Assembly: GCF_003646465.1 (NCBI RefSeq)
Contig: NZ_QZEX01000001.1
Coordinates: 1 to 64,000, forward strand
Direction: 5' to 3'
Origin: Chachezhania antarctica
GTDB lineage: Bacteria; Pseudomonadota; Alphaproteobacteria; Rhodobacterales; Rhodobacteraceae
Length of the DNA: 64,000 bases
Positions 18,826-27,370 of the stretch are shown here, piece by piece. The translations under genes were made by a program, and so were the position numbers. The first letter of the stretch is position 1. Each line of letters starts with the position of its first letter. The notes under the pieces were generated by a model. The model was not told the origin of the DNA and did not search any database. It saw only the letters and a list, made by a program, of their open reading frames with translations.

Positions 18826-19665
18826 TCAGCCTCTGGCGAGGTTGTTCAACACGGCCGCCACGATGACCTCGGGGCGATCTTCCTGCACCAGGTGCCCGGC
18901 TTCAGGGATCAGGATCGGCGGGCGGGTCGAAATCAAGGTCGCAAGCGCCTCTCCCTTCTCTGGCGGAATCCAATCGTCCTGTTCTCCCCAGTGCACGGCC
19001 ACAGGGCAATCCATGGGACCATATCGTCCCTCGACCTCGTCCGTGAACCGCTGATCCATCTGCGCAATCTGCCGGTAGAATGCCGCCTGGCCGACCGGAC
19101 CCAACCAGGGCGCGCTGTAGATCTCCAGGACGTCCTCGGGCAGCGGACAGTGCGCCGATGTCTGAAGATAGGCGCGCAGAAGCGCACGGTGCATGTAATC
19201 CGGCATCCCGGCAAAGGCCGCTTCGTGCTGACGGACATGCTGCACGAACGGCGACCCCCAGGGGGCAAGAGCCACAGCATCGAAGATCGTGAGGGACGCA
19301 TAGCGCAGACCGTTCAGATAGTAGGCCCGCAAGGCCGTCGCCCCGCCGAAATCATGCGCCAGAACGTCCGGACGCTCCAGGCGCCATTCCGCGAACAAGG
19401 CGGCCAGCACATTGTTCTGCACGGCCAGCGACACATCCTGGCCTTCCCGTTTTTCCGACAGGCCATAGCCCAACAGGTCGAAATAGTAGACCGTTCTCCG
19501 GTCGGCAAAGTGCGGCACGATCCGGCGCCAGACCTGCGACGAGAACGGCGTGCCATGGATTGCGACAAGCGGCGGTCCGCTCCCGATCCTCCCCCAACGC
19601 ACGGAATTCCCGTCAATGACGGCGGTATTCGGAAGGTCCAGCATCGCAGCGACTCGCATTGTCAT
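18826..19665 (-). CDS. Alpha/beta hydrolase with aspartate in the nucleophile position
   Basis: A 279-residue alpha/beta-hydrolase. The oxyanion segment is VAIHGTPFSS (around His38). The nucleophile elbow reads VLAHDFGGATALR, with Asp105 where esterases have Ser; haloalkane and fluoroacetate dehalogenases and epoxide hydrolases use Asp there. The acid is in WGEQDDWIPP (Asp230/231) and the base in PEAGHLVQEDRPE (His258). Which substrate is cleaved cannot be told. Starts at 19665, 19659 and 19644 are all possible, and the first overlaps an 18-base palindrome. It is divergent from an ArsR-type regulator 16 bases away, its probable controller. Confidence 0.85.
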   Translation of the reverse strand: MTMRVAAMLDLPNTAVIDGNSVRWGRIGSGPPLVAIHGTPFSSQVWRRIVPHFADRRTVYYFDLLGYGLSEKREGQDVSLAVQNNVLAALFAEWRLERPDVLAHDFGGATALRAYYLNGLRYASLTIFDAVALAPWGSPFVQHVRQHEAAFAGMPDYMHRALLRAYLQTSAHCPLPEDVLEIYSAPWLGPVGQAAFYRQIAQMDQRFTDEVEGRYGPMDCPVAVHWGEQDDWIPPEKGEALATLISTRPPILIPEAGHLVQEDRPEVIVAAVLNNLARG

Positions 19666-19678
19666 TTAGCTAAATGAC
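19661..19678. promoter_or_regulatory. Perfect 18-base palindrome, probable ArsR operator
   Basis: GTCATTTAGCTAAATGAC is its own reverse complement over all 18 bases. It overlaps the first possible start codon of the hydrolase gene and ends 3 bases before the first possible ATG of the ArsR gene. This suits a repressor site acting on both genes, and suggests the true starts are the internal ATGs (19644 or 19659 for the hydrolase, 19694 for the regulator). Confidence 0.75.
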
Positions 19679-19681
19679 GAT

Positions 19682-20017
19682 ATGATGGCGACCATGGACA
19701 GATCAACCCAAATCAAGGCCATGGCCAGCGAACCGCGACTGAAGATTCTCCGATTGCTGGCCGAGCCGGAAAAGCACTTTGGCAAACAATGGTCTGCCGA
19801 TCCGGTCAAGTTCGGCGTTTGCATGACAATGATTGCCGATGCCCTGTCCATCGCGCAGCCCACCGCAAGCCGGCATCTGGACATCCTCAGGCAGGCAGGC
19901 TTCATCAAGGTGCAAAAACATCTGAAATGGTCCTACTGCCAACGCGATGAACATGCGATCGGCGACTACCTAGCGTGGCTGGCGCAGGAATTGTTCGTAA
20001 CCTCTGCCATCAGGTAA
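19682..20017 (+). CDS. ArsR-family transcriptional regulator
   Basis: A 111-residue winged-helix protein. AMASEPRLKILRLLAEP is the typical first helix pair of ArsR regulators, and IADALSIAQPTASRHLDILRQAGFIKVQKHLKWSYCQRD covers the recognition helix and wing. The insertion KHFGKQWSADPVKFGVCMTM between helices is a feature of a subgroup, not of metal sensors; no clustered Cys/His metal site is visible. It is divergent from the hydrolase with an 18-base palindrome between them. The start may be 19682 or MDRSTQ at 19694. Confidence 0.87.
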   Translation: MMATMDRSTQIKAMASEPRLKILRLLAEPEKHFGKQWSADPVKFGVCMTMIADALSIAQPTASRHLDILRQAGFIKVQKHLKWSYCQRDEHAIGDYLAWLAQELFVTSAIR

Positions 20018-20072
20018 GGACGCGAAACCGTGACCGCCTCAAGCCCGGTCGACAGATTGCCGAGCCCGCCCG

Positions 20073-20105
20073 TTCTTCTCTTCCCCAAATACTCCCGCCG
20101 GAGGC
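20073..20105 (-). repeat. Dispersed GAGTATTT/AAGAAGAA intergenic repeat, copy 1
   Basis: Read on the minus strand it begins GCCTCCGGCGGGAGTATTTG and ends AAGAGAAGAA. It matches the copy at 34417-34450 over the first 22 bases without change. It lies between the convergent ArsR and mcd genes. Repeats of this kind are, to my knowledge, abundant at gene ends in Roseobacter-group genomes. Confidence 0.7.
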
Positions 20106-20146
20106 ACCAAACAGGCACGCCGGAACACCGCCCGGACTCCTGGCGC

Positions 20147-20229
20147 CGCGCGCGCCCCGGGCGGCGAGGCTGGAAACGCCCCGGTTTCCAGCCGGTGGGA
20201 GGGTGGGCGGGCCGTCCGGGGCGCGCGCG
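20147..20229 (+). repeat. G-quadruplex hairpin element A
   Basis: Outer arms 20147-20164 and 20212-20229 are inverted repeats of 18 bases with one difference, which would be a G-U pair in RNA. Inside are a perfect 10-base hairpin (GGCTGGAAAC, 20168-20177, with 20184-20193) and then GGGAGGGTGGGCGGG (20197-20211), a four-tract G-quadruplex motif with one-base loops, touching the right arm. It lies between the convergent ArsR and mcd genes. It shares its layout with the elements at 40.57, 53.09 and 62.58 kb. Confidence 0.75.
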
Positions 20230-20245
20230 TACGGACCCTGAAACG

Positions 20246-20270
20246 AAAAACCCCGGGCCGAAGCCCGGGG
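20246..20270 (-). terminator. Rho-independent terminator of mcd
   Basis: CCCCGGGC (20251-20258) and GCCCGGGG (20263-20270) form an 8-base stem with a CGAA loop. The preceding AAAAA becomes TTTTT on the minus strand, the direction of mcd, whose stop is 30 bases away. Confidence 0.85.
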
Positions 20271-20300
20271 CGTCTCCTCTCCTCCGTCCGGTGTCGGGCG

Positions 20301-21989
20301 TCAGCCCAGAAGGCGGCGGGCGATCACCTGCGCCTGGATTTCGGCCGCGCCTTCGAAGATGTTCAGGATCCGCGCGTCGCACAGGACGCGGCTGATCTTG
20401 TATTCCATGGCGAACCCGTTGCCGCCGTGGATCTGCAATGCGTTGTCGGCCGCGGCCCAGGCCACGCGGGCGCCCAGAAGCTTGGCCATGCCGGCCTCCA
20501 GGTCGCAGCGCCGGTCCTGATCCTTCTCGGCCGCCGAGTAATAGGTCAGCTGGCGCGAGATCATGATCTCCACCGCCATCATCGCCAGCTTGCTCGACAC
20601 CCGCGGGAACGCGATCAGCGGCTTGTCGAAGGCCTTGCGATCCTGCGCGTATTGCAGCCCCAGATCCAGTGCCGCCTGTGCCACGCCAATGGCGCGGGCC
20701 GCGGTCTGGATGCGGGCGCTCTCGAACGTCTGCATCAGCTGCTTGAAGCCCTGCCCCTCGACGCCGCCCAGAAGGTTTTCGCCCTTCACCTTGAAGCCGT
20801 CGAAGCCCAGCTCGTATTCCTTCATGCCACGGTAGCCGATCACCTCGATCTCGCCGCCCGTCATGCCCTCGGTCGGGAACGGATCCTCGTCGGTGCCCGG
20901 CGTCTTTTCCGCCAGGAACATCGACAGGCCGCGGTGGTCCTTCGATCCCGGATCGGTCCGCGCCAGCACCGTCATCACGTGGGTCCGCGCCGCGTGGGTG
21001 ATCCAGGTCTTGTTGCCGGTGATCGCGTAATCGTCACCGTCTTTCACCGCCCGCGTGCGCAGCTGTGCAAGGTCGGACCCGGTGTTCGGTTCGGTAAAGA
21101 CGGCCGTCGGCAGGATCTCCCCGCTAGCGATCAGCGGCAGCCACTTTTCCTTCTGGTCGTCCGTGCCGCCGGCAAGGATAAGCTCGGCCGCGATCTCGGA
21201 CCGCGTCGCCAGCGAACCGACGCCAATATAGGCGCGCGACAGTTCTTCCGAGACGACGCACATCGACGCCTTGCTCAGGCCCAGACCACCAAGGTTTTCC
21301 GGGATGGTCAGCCCGAAGACCCCCATTTCCGAAAGCTCCTCGATGATCTCCATCGGGATCAGCTCGTCTTTCAGGTGCCACTCATGGGCGTAGGGTTCGA
21401 CCTTTTCCACCGCATAACGGCGGAACTGCTCGCGGATCATCTCCAGCTCTTCGTCCAGCCCGGTATTGCCGAAGGTGGTGTTGGCGCTCTGTTCGACCAG
21501 CAGCTCCACCAGCCGCGTCCGTGCGGCCTGTGTGTTGCCCGTCTGGGTCAGCGTGATGACGGCCGGTGCCATCAGCGCGCCCATCTCGTCCTGCGCAAGC
21601 CCCATGTCCTGCAGGCGCACGATCTCGCCCTGGTTCATGGCGATGCCGCCGTAGATCTGCCAGAGGTATTCGCCGAACGCGATCTGCAGCAGCAGCTGTT
21701 CCGCCTCGCCGAACTTGCCCTCGGCCGACAGCCTTTCTCCCCACGCCTGCATCTGGCGCAGGCTTTCGACATAGGTGGCCAACCACGCGAGCCCATGGGT
21801 GCCGGTCTGTTCCGCTTCCACGCGGGCGACGGACGCCTTGCCGTCAACGCTCACCGCGTCCCGGAGTTTCGCCGTGGCCGCCTCAAGGATCGCCTCGGCC
21901 GGAGCCACGGCGGCGGCCGTCAGCTCAAGCAGGCCGGGCAGTACCGGGTTCCCGGAAGAAAGGGTTACGTCCTGTCCGTCATGGGCCAT
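20301..21989 (-). CDS. mcd: (2S)-methylsuccinyl-CoA dehydrogenase (acyl-CoA dehydrogenase family)
   Basis: A 562-residue flavoenzyme with an acyl-CoA dehydrogenase core from about residue 170 (QFRRYAVEKVEPYAHEWHLKDELIPMEIIEELSEMG) to the end. FTEPNTGSDLAQLRTRA and GNKTWITHA are FAD/substrate loops, QIHGGNGFAMEY the family signature, and ILNIFEGAAEIQ holds the probable catalytic Glu. The ~170-residue N-terminal extension and these core sequences fit Mcd of the ethylmalonyl-CoA pathway, which oxidises methylsuccinyl-CoA to mesaconyl-CoA. A general acyl-CoA dehydrogenase is the alternative but would normally lack the extension. Electrons should pass to the EtfAB encoded at 7.3 kb. Confidence 0.88.
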   Translation of the reverse strand: MAHDGQDVTLSSGNPVLPGLLELTAAAVAPAEAILEAATAKLRDAVSVDGKASVARVEAEQTGTHGLAWLATYVESLRQMQAWGERLSAEGKFGEAEQLLLQIAFGEYLWQIYGGIAMNQGEIVRLQDMGLAQDEMGALMAPAVITLTQTGNTQAARTRLVELLVEQSANTTFGNTGLDEELEMIREQFRRYAVEKVEPYAHEWHLKDELIPMEIIEELSEMGVFGLTIPENLGGLGLSKASMCVVSEELSRAYIGVGSLATRSEIAAELILAGGTDDQKEKWLPLIASGEILPTAVFTEPNTGSDLAQLRTRAVKDGDDYAITGNKTWITHAARTHVMTVLARTDPGSKDHRGLSMFLAEKTPGTDEDPFPTEGMTGGEIEVIGYRGMKEYELGFDGFKVKGENLLGGVEGQGFKQLMQTFESARIQTAARAIGVAQAALDLGLQYAQDRKAFDKPLIAFPRVSSKLAMMAVEIMISRQLTYYSAAEKDQDRRCDLEAGMAKLLGARVAWAAADNALQIHGGNGFAMEYKISRVLCDARILNIFEGAAEIQAQVIARRLLG

Positions 21990-22134
21990 GAATCACATCC
22001 TTTGTTCGTCCAGATGCACCTAGTCATTTCGCAGGTGCAGCGCAACATAAATACGCCATGTTAGCCATATCAGACTGAAAGTTGCGCGCGCTATTTGCTT
22101 GCACTGCCCAACCTCATTGCTGCAATGAAGCATC

Positions 22135-22902
22135 ATGACAGGGCTTCTCGAACTCATCACCCCGGTACAACTTGTCTTCGCCTTCGGGATCGCCCTTCTG
22201 GCCGGTCTGATCAAGGGGATGGTGGGATTCGCCATGCCGATGATCCTGATTTCCGGGCTGACCTTGTTCCTTGCCCCCGATCTGGCGCTGGCTGGCCTGC
22301 TTTTGCCCACTTTGGCGACGAATGTGTGGCAAGCCCTGCGGCAGGGCCCCAGTGCGGCAATGTCCTCGGTCGTGCGGTTCCGGGTGTTCCTGATCGCCAT
22401 GGGGATCTGTCTGCTGATCTCGGCCCAGCTTGTCATGCTCCTGCCGGTCAAGACGTTCCTCCTGATGATCGGCGTCCCGATTTCGATCTTCGCGCTGATC
22501 CAGTTGTTTGGCCTGCGCTTCACCTTGGACAAGCCCAGGACCTGGATCGAAACCGTGATCGGCGGTATCGCGGGCTTTATCGGCGGGCTGTCCGGTGTCT
22601 GGGGGCCGCCTACGGTGCTCTACCTGACAGCGCTGAACACGCCGAAATCGGATCAGGTCCGCATTCAGGGCGTGATCTACGGGATTGGCGCGGTGATGCT
22701 GGTCTCGGCCCATATCGGGTCCGGCGTGCTGCGATGGTCGACGCTGCCCCTGTCGGTGGCGCTGCTGGTTCCGGCGCTGGTGGGCACGTGGATCGGCGGC
22801 AAGATCCATGACCGGATCGATCAGGACCAGTTTCGCAAAGTCACGCTGGCGGTGCTGACGATCGCCGGCCTGAACCTCGTCCGCCGCGCGTTGATGGGGT
22901 GA
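22135..22902 (+). CDS. TauE/SafE-family sulfite/organosulfonate exporter
   Basis: A 255-residue integral membrane protein with about eight hydrophobic segments and the repeated half-motif of the family: GIALLAGLIKGMVGFAMPMILISGL in the first half and GGIAGFIGGLSGVWGPPTVLYLTAL in the second. TauE/SafE members export anions such as sulfite, sulfoacetate or other organic acids. The substrate is not given by the context: upstream is the divergent mcd, downstream a META-domain lipoprotein 4 bases away, probably cotranscribed. Confidence 0.88.
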   Translation: MTGLLELITPVQLVFAFGIALLAGLIKGMVGFAMPMILISGLTLFLAPDLALAGLLLPTLATNVWQALRQGPSAAMSSVVRFRVFLIAMGICLLISAQLVMLLPVKTFLLMIGVPISIFALIQLFGLRFTLDKPRTWIETVIGGIAGFIGGLSGVWGPPTVLYLTALNTPKSDQVRIQGVIYGIGAVMLVSAHIGSGVLRWSTLPLSVALLVPALVGTWIGGKIHDRIDQDQFRKVTLAVLTIAGLNLVRRALMG

Positions 22903-22906
22903 GGCA

Positions 22907-23308
22907 GTGTCACGCTTCCTTGCCGTGATCACCGTCCTTGGCCTTGGGGCCTGCGCGGGCGACGAAACCGCCACGGCCTATGGCGCCGCGGAGAAGGTCT
23001 GGGTTCTGCAGGAACTTCACGGCTCGAAAGCTTCCGACATTGCTACGCTGACCTTCCCCGCGCCCGGGCACATCGCGGGCACGGCGCCCTGCAATAGCTA
23101 CAACGCCGGGATGAAGGCCCCCTATCCGTGGTTCGATGCGGGCCCCATCGCCGCAACGCGGCGCGCCTGCCCGGCGCTTCAGGCCGAAACCGGCTTTTTC
23201 GCGGCGCTGGATGCCGCCACCCAGATCGAGGTCTCGGGCGATACGCTGATTCTGACCGACGACGACGGCCGCCAGATGGTCTTCACGGCCGCGCCAGACG
23301 GCGACTGA
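22907..23308 (+). CDS. META-domain lipoprotein
   Basis: A 133-residue exported protein starting with GTG at 22907, 4 bases after the TauE stop. The signal segment [13 protein letters not shown] ends in a lipobox GLGAC (Cys at residue 16). The mature part resembles the META/HslJ domain: WVLQELHG, then [31 protein letters not shown] with two cysteines, and [25 protein letters not shown]. HslJ-type proteins are outer-membrane or periplasmic stress proteins. Its 3' end overlaps the convergent recO by 26 bases. Confidence 0.8.
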   Translation: MSRFLAVITVLGLGACAGDETATAYGAAEKVWVLQELHGSKASDIATLTFPAPGHIAGTAPCNSYNAGMKAPYPWFDAGPIAATRRACPALQAETGFFAALDAATQIEVSGDTLILTDDDGRQMVFTAAPDGD

Positions 23309-24017
23309 CAAGATCCACGAACCGCGCCCGCGCCTCGGGCAGGGGCTTGTTGCCCAGCGACGGGGCAAGGTGTTCTTCCAGGAAATGCCCTGTCGTGCGG
23401 AAGGCCAGCACGATCTCCTCGTCCGGCGCCTCGCCTTCGCCCCGCAGGATCGGCGGCAGGGGCAGCATCCTGTCCGCCCACTCCCCCGCGCCCTTGGCCG
23501 ACACGGCCCGCCCGGTGCGCGGCGAGACATAGATCAGCCCGTCGGTCACCCCGGTCACGGCGCAGGCGGCAAGGTTTAGCCCGAAACCCAGTTCTTCCAG
23601 CAGGGCAAGTTCCCACCGCAGGTAGGCCAGCGGCCACAGGTCGTCATTTCCCAGCAGGTCCAGCAGCGGCTCCGTCCGCGCATATAGCTCGGGGTGCGCC
23701 TCACGGTCGGGCAGGCAGAAGGCCAGCAAACCCGTTACCGCGTTCAGTCCGGCCAGGGCCATCCGCCCGGACAGCGCCGCCGCGGCCCGGCTGCGCTGGG
23801 GTTCGACGGTATATGTGCCGATATGATCCTCCAGCCGCGCGCGCCAGTTGACATCCAGCTGCGCACCCGGCTGCAACAGCGGCGCCAACCGCCGCCCCGC
23901 TCCGCCATGCACAACCCCGGCATGACGGCCATGAGACTGGGTGAACACGTCGATGATCGCCGCGGATTCCCCGTGGCGCCGCGTGTTCAGCAAGATCCCC
24001 GTATCGCGCCAGTCCAT
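23283..24017 (-). CDS. recO: DNA repair protein RecO
   Basis: RecO helps load RecA onto SSB-coated single strands in the RecFOR pathway. The 244-residue protein opens [39 protein letters not shown], the usual OB-fold start. [23 protein letters not shown] marks the helical domain, where the Zn-finger cysteines of some RecO proteins are mostly missing. It is not beside era or rnc, its partners in many alphaproteobacteria. It overlaps the META lipoprotein gene tail to tail. Confidence 0.95.
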   Translation of the reverse strand: MDWRDTGILLNTRRHGESAAIIDVFTQSHGRHAGVVHGGAGRRLAPLLQPGAQLDVNWRARLEDHIGTYTVEPQRSRAAAALSGRMALAGLNAVTGLLAFCLPDREAHPELYARTEPLLDLLGNDDLWPLAYLRWELALLEELGFGLNLAACAVTGVTDGLIYVSPRTGRAVSAKGAGEWADRMLPLPPILRGEGEAPDEEIVLAFRTTGHFLEEHLAPSLGNKPLPEARARFVDLVSRRLARP

Positions 24018-24068
24018 GCGCAGGCTCCTTGGTCGGCCGCCGTCTGTAGTCCCTACTGTAGACCTTGT

Positions 24069-24094
24069 TCACCGGATCGCCTGCGATCCGGTGA
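24069..24094. repeat. Perfect 12-base inverted repeat with 2-base spacer
   Basis: TCACCGGATCGC (24069-24080) and GCGATCCGGTGA (24083-24094) flank CT. It lies in the 265-base gap between recO and the ThDP-enzyme gene, upstream of recO and downstream of the other. The core GGATCGC...GCGATCC is also the inner hairpin of element B at 40.6 kb. It has no T tract. A second small hairpin, GTGCC-TTC-GGCAC, follows at about 24125-24137. Confidence 0.6.
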
Positions 24095-24282
24095 GCGCTT
24101 GCCCCGCCCCATCACGCCGGAGGCGTGCCTTCGGCACGACGCGGGCGCGAATGGCTACAGCGTTATCTAAAGTCCAATTGGTCGTTCGCCTACCCCACGG
24201 CATGCGAAGCGTTTCCGCCCACCCTCGGGCCGGGTGCCAACCTTCTGTCGGACCCACGCCCAACCGGCCGGCAAGATATGCC

Positions 24283-25833
24283 TCAGATCATCAACTCGAT
24301 CAGGAACGGCCCCTTGGCCGCAGTTGCCGCCGCCAACCGGTCGGCCAGCGCGTCCACGGTCTCGACCCGCGCGGCCTCGACACCCATGCCGTTGGCCAGA
24401 GACACCCAATCGATGGCCGGCTGATCCAGATCCAGCATCCGCTGCGCATTCCGTCCCGGCGCCTCGGCCCCCACGGCCTTCAACTCTCCCCGCAAGATCG
24501 CGTAACGGCGGTTCGACAGCAGGATCACGACGACATCCAGGCCTTCCCGCGCCATCGTCCACAGCGCCTGATTGGTGTACATCGCACTGCCATCCGCCTG
24601 CAGGGCGAACACCTTCCGCCCCGGACAGGCAATCGCCGCACCCACCGCCAGCGGCAGGCCCTCGCCAATCGCCCCGCCAGTCAGCTGCAGATGCGTATGC
24701 GGCGCGGCGCCATGGGTAAAGCCGAAAAACTCCCGCCCCGACGTGATGGATTCGTCGCACAGGATCGCCTCCTCCGGCAGAGCCCGGCCCACCGCGATGG
24801 CCAGCCCCTGCGGCGTGACCACGCCCGATGGCAAATCTGCCATCGGCGCGGGTGCAGGCGCCGGCGCAGGCCCGGCGCCGAGCGAGTGCCCCAGCTCCGA
24901 CAATGCTCCCAGAAGATCATCCTCGGGCTTCGCCAGAACCGACACCTCGCAACTATCGGGCACCACGGATGACGGCTTCCCCGGATAGGCAAAGAACGCC
25001 ACAGGCGCCTTCGCCCCCACAAGGATCATCCGCTTCGTCGAGGCAAACCGCTTCAGCGCCACGTCGACGACATAGGGCACCCGCTCCACCGGATGCCGCC
25101 CGGCGCCCCGCTCGATCCGCGCATTCGACTGCTGCGCTATGATCTGACAACCGGTGGCCGCGGCGATGGCGAAGGCTGTCTCGATGGCCTCCGTCCGCAG
25201 CGCGGCTCCCGACATCAGCAGAACACAATCCGGACCGTCCGCGCGCAGCGCCGCGGCTGCAGCCGCGACCCGCTGGCCGTCCGGCGGAGACGGCGCCCGG
25301 ATGTCCGCCCGGACCGGCGCCGCCGATGCAGGCTCCCCCCAGGATGCATCCGCCGGCAGGATCAGCGTGGACACACCGCCGGGAGGCCGCTGCGCTGCCG
25401 CAATCGCCTGGGCCGTCGCGGCCCCCACATCATCCGGTCCTGCAATCCGGCGCACGTAATCAGACATCGGGCGGGCCAGCCCTTCGATATCCGTCGTCAG
25501 CGCGGCGTCGTAGGGCAGGTGATAGGCCGCGTGATCGCCCACCACGTTCACCATCGGCGATCGCGCCCGGCGGGCGTTGTGCATGTTGGCCAGCCCGTTC
25601 GCCAGCCCCGGCCCGGTGTGCAGCAGCGTTGCCGCGGGCTTCCCGGCCATCCGCGCGTACCCGTCCGCGGCGCCGGTCACGACGCCCTCGAACAGCCCCA
25701 GCACGCAGCGCATGTCCAGCTTGCGGTCCAGCGCCGCCACGAAATGCATCTCGGACGTGCCGGGATTGGCAAAACAAACGTCCACGCCGTTCAGAAGCAG
25801 CGTGTCGCACAAGACATCGGCACCGTTGGCCAT
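24283..25833 (-). CDS. Thiamine diphosphate-dependent 2-oxoacid enzyme (benzoylformate decarboxylase / acetolactate synthase-like)
   Basis: A 516-residue ThDP enzyme. The N-terminal domain has FANPGTSEMHFVAAL, the catalytic Glu49 in LGLFEGVVTGAADGYAR and LLHTGPGLANGLANMHNARRARSP with His72; the NPGxxE and LH pair resemble benzoylformate decarboxylase (Ser26/His70 there, Thr26/His72 here). The C-terminal ThDP site is QADGSAMYTNQALW with SNRRYAILRGEL. Databases often call such proteins acetolactate synthase large subunits, but there is no small subunit gene here. The start at 25833 (MANGADVL) is chosen over 25866 as family-typical. A polytopic membrane protein gene lies 76 bases upstream on the same strand. 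Confidence 0.85.
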   Translation of the reverse strand: MANGADVLCDTLLLNGVDVCFANPGTSEMHFVAALDRKLDMRCVLGLFEGVVTGAADGYARMAGKPAATLLHTGPGLANGLANMHNARRARSPMVNVVGDHAAYHLPYDAALTTDIEGLARPMSDYVRRIAGPDDVGAATAQAIAAAQRPPGGVSTLILPADASWGEPASAAPVRADIRAPSPPDGQRVAAAAAALRADGPDCVLLMSGAALRTEAIETAFAIAAATGCQIIAQQSNARIERGAGRHPVERVPYVVDVALKRFASTKRMILVGAKAPVAFFAYPGKPSSVVPDSCEVSVLAKPEDDLLGALSELGHSLGAGPAPAPAPAPMADLPSGVVTPQGLAIAVGRALPEEAILCDESITSGREFFGFTHGAAPHTHLQLTGGAIGEGLPLAVGAAIACPGRKVFALQADGSAMYTNQALWTMAREGLDVVVILLSNRRYAILRGELKAVGAEAPGRNAQRMLDLDQPAIDWVSLANGMGVEAARVETVDALADRLAAATAAKGPFLIELMI

Positions 25834-25909
25834 GACCGGATCCTCCCTTTTAGCAAACTCTGGCACGATCGGGCCGCCGTCAGGAAGACAGGATCGGCAG
25901 GCGCAGGCA

Positions 25910-27370
25910 TCAGCCCCAGATCAGCCAGAAGACCGGTCCGATGGCGCATAGGAACACAGCCGAGAACAGCCAGTTCCATTTCATGCCCACCGTGATCGTC
26001 GACAGGCCCAGCCGCGTTGCCGCGATCACCATCGTGGCCGTCATGGGCGACACCAGCATCGACGTGGCCCAGCCCGACATCACCGCCAGCACCAGAAGCG
26101 CATCGGCAATCGGGATCCCGGCCGCCGTGACCGACATCACGATCATCGTGGTCGCCACCAGCGGCGGCACCCACAGGAACGCCGACACGAAGATCGCGAC
26201 GGCAATCGCGAAGGCCAGCCAGATATCCGTCAGCCCCGTCCACAGGATCAGACCCTGCACCAGCCCCGGATCCACGATCAGCCCAAGAAGCAGGCCCAGC
26301 ATGGCCGCGGTGGTCATGATCGTCACCTCGTTCCCGTTGGCCGACAGCCCCGCCAACGCCTTGGTGCGGAAGACACGCAGCCCTGCCGGCACCCCGCCCA
26401 CGGCCCCGGGCATCGAAAAGATCAGCACCCAGGCGATGGCAACGACAGGCACAAGCCCCAGCAGCGCGGCCCGCATCTGCACGCCCCACAGCGCGTTGCC
26501 CAGAATCCCGGCCCCGGCAATCACGGCAAGGATCCCCACCATCCCCAACAGGGCCGAGACCCTGCCCTGCCGTTCCACAACAAGGGGGGCTGCACCGGCA
26601 CGGGCGCGGCGGGGGTTCTCGAACCGGTCGACGATCCAGCCCAGCCCGGCATAGACGACCATGCCAGCCAGCCCGTAGGGCAGGTAGGTGACCCAGTCGA
26701 TGCCCGGCCGCAGCGGCAGGAGGATGTTCAGCCCCACGCTGAAGGGCGACCAGAACAGCGTGGCCGCGAACCCCCGCATCAGCGCGGTCGAGATCCGGCG
26801 TTTCTGGATCGCGGCGATCCGCTCGCTGACCTTCGCCGTCTCCTGCGAGGTGAAGGCGATGGCGCACAGCAGCATGTAACCGCCGATGTTCAGCAGGATC
26901 CCGAAGATATGCGCCCCGAAGGCCAGCAGCGCATAGCGCCGACCAGGCGGCTGGAAGACGACGTAGGCCCCGGCGTCGGCGACCAGTGCGGTCTCCTGCA
27001 ACGCCACGCGCAAGAGCGTCATCGCCACGATCAGCGTCGGAAGATACACGACCCGCCGGGCCACCATCACCAGATCGGCCACACCGATCCCGGTCCAGAG
27101 CGCCCAGGCCAGCGTGCCCAGGGACAATCCCACAAGGATCCAGGCCGTGACCGACAGTTGCCGGTACATCAGGCAGATCGCGACGCCCAGCAAGGCGACC
27201 GTTACCGGCGGCAGCAGGTCATTCGGCCTCACCAGATCGATCAGGGACAGCACCAGCGCCGCCACCAGCACCATCGACGACACGACCTGCCCGGGTAGGA
27301 GGGGGACGGCCAGACCAGCTGCCGGTCCGCGGTTCCTGTCGTCATTGGTTGTTACGGATCGTTTCAGCAC
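25910..27370 (-). CDS. Polytopic membrane protein, putative permease of unknown substrate
   Basis: A ~486-residue protein with roughly 11-13 hydrophobic segments, for example VVSSMVLVAALVLSLIDLV, LLAFGAHIFGILLNIGGYMLLC and ALLVLAVMSGWATSMLVSPMTATMVI. Two related halves ending in Gly/Pro-rich loops (LLGLILG-type and SPMTATM) recall ion-coupled organic-acid permeases of the IT superfamily, but I cannot name the family. A GTG at 27370 with GAAGG upstream is the best start; a TTG at 27409 would lengthen it by 13 residues. The next gene downstream encodes a ThDP 2-oxoacid enzyme, suggesting uptake of its substrate. That link is inference. Confidence 0.72.
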   Translation of the reverse strand: MLKRSVTTNDDRNRGPAAGLAVPLLPGQVVSSMVLVAALVLSLIDLVRPNDLLPPVTVALLGVAICLMYRQLSVTAWILVGLSLGTLAWALWTGIGVADLVMVARRVVYLPTLIVAMTLLRVALQETALVADAGAYVVFQPPGRRYALLAFGAHIFGILLNIGGYMLLCAIAFTSQETAKVSERIAAIQKRRISTALMRGFAATLFWSPFSVGLNILLPLRPGIDWVTYLPYGLAGMVVYAGLGWIVDRFENPRRARAGAAPLVVERQGRVSALLGMVGILAVIAGAGILGNALWGVQMRAALLGLVPVVAIAWVLIFSMPGAVGGVPAGLRVFRTKALAGLSANGNEVTIMTTAAMLGLLLGLIVDPGLVQGLILWTGLTDIWLAFAIAVAIFVSAFLWVPPLVATTMIVMSVTAAGIPIADALLVLAVMSGWATSMLVSPMTATMVIAATRLGLSTITVGMKWNWLFSAVFLCAIGPVFWLIWG

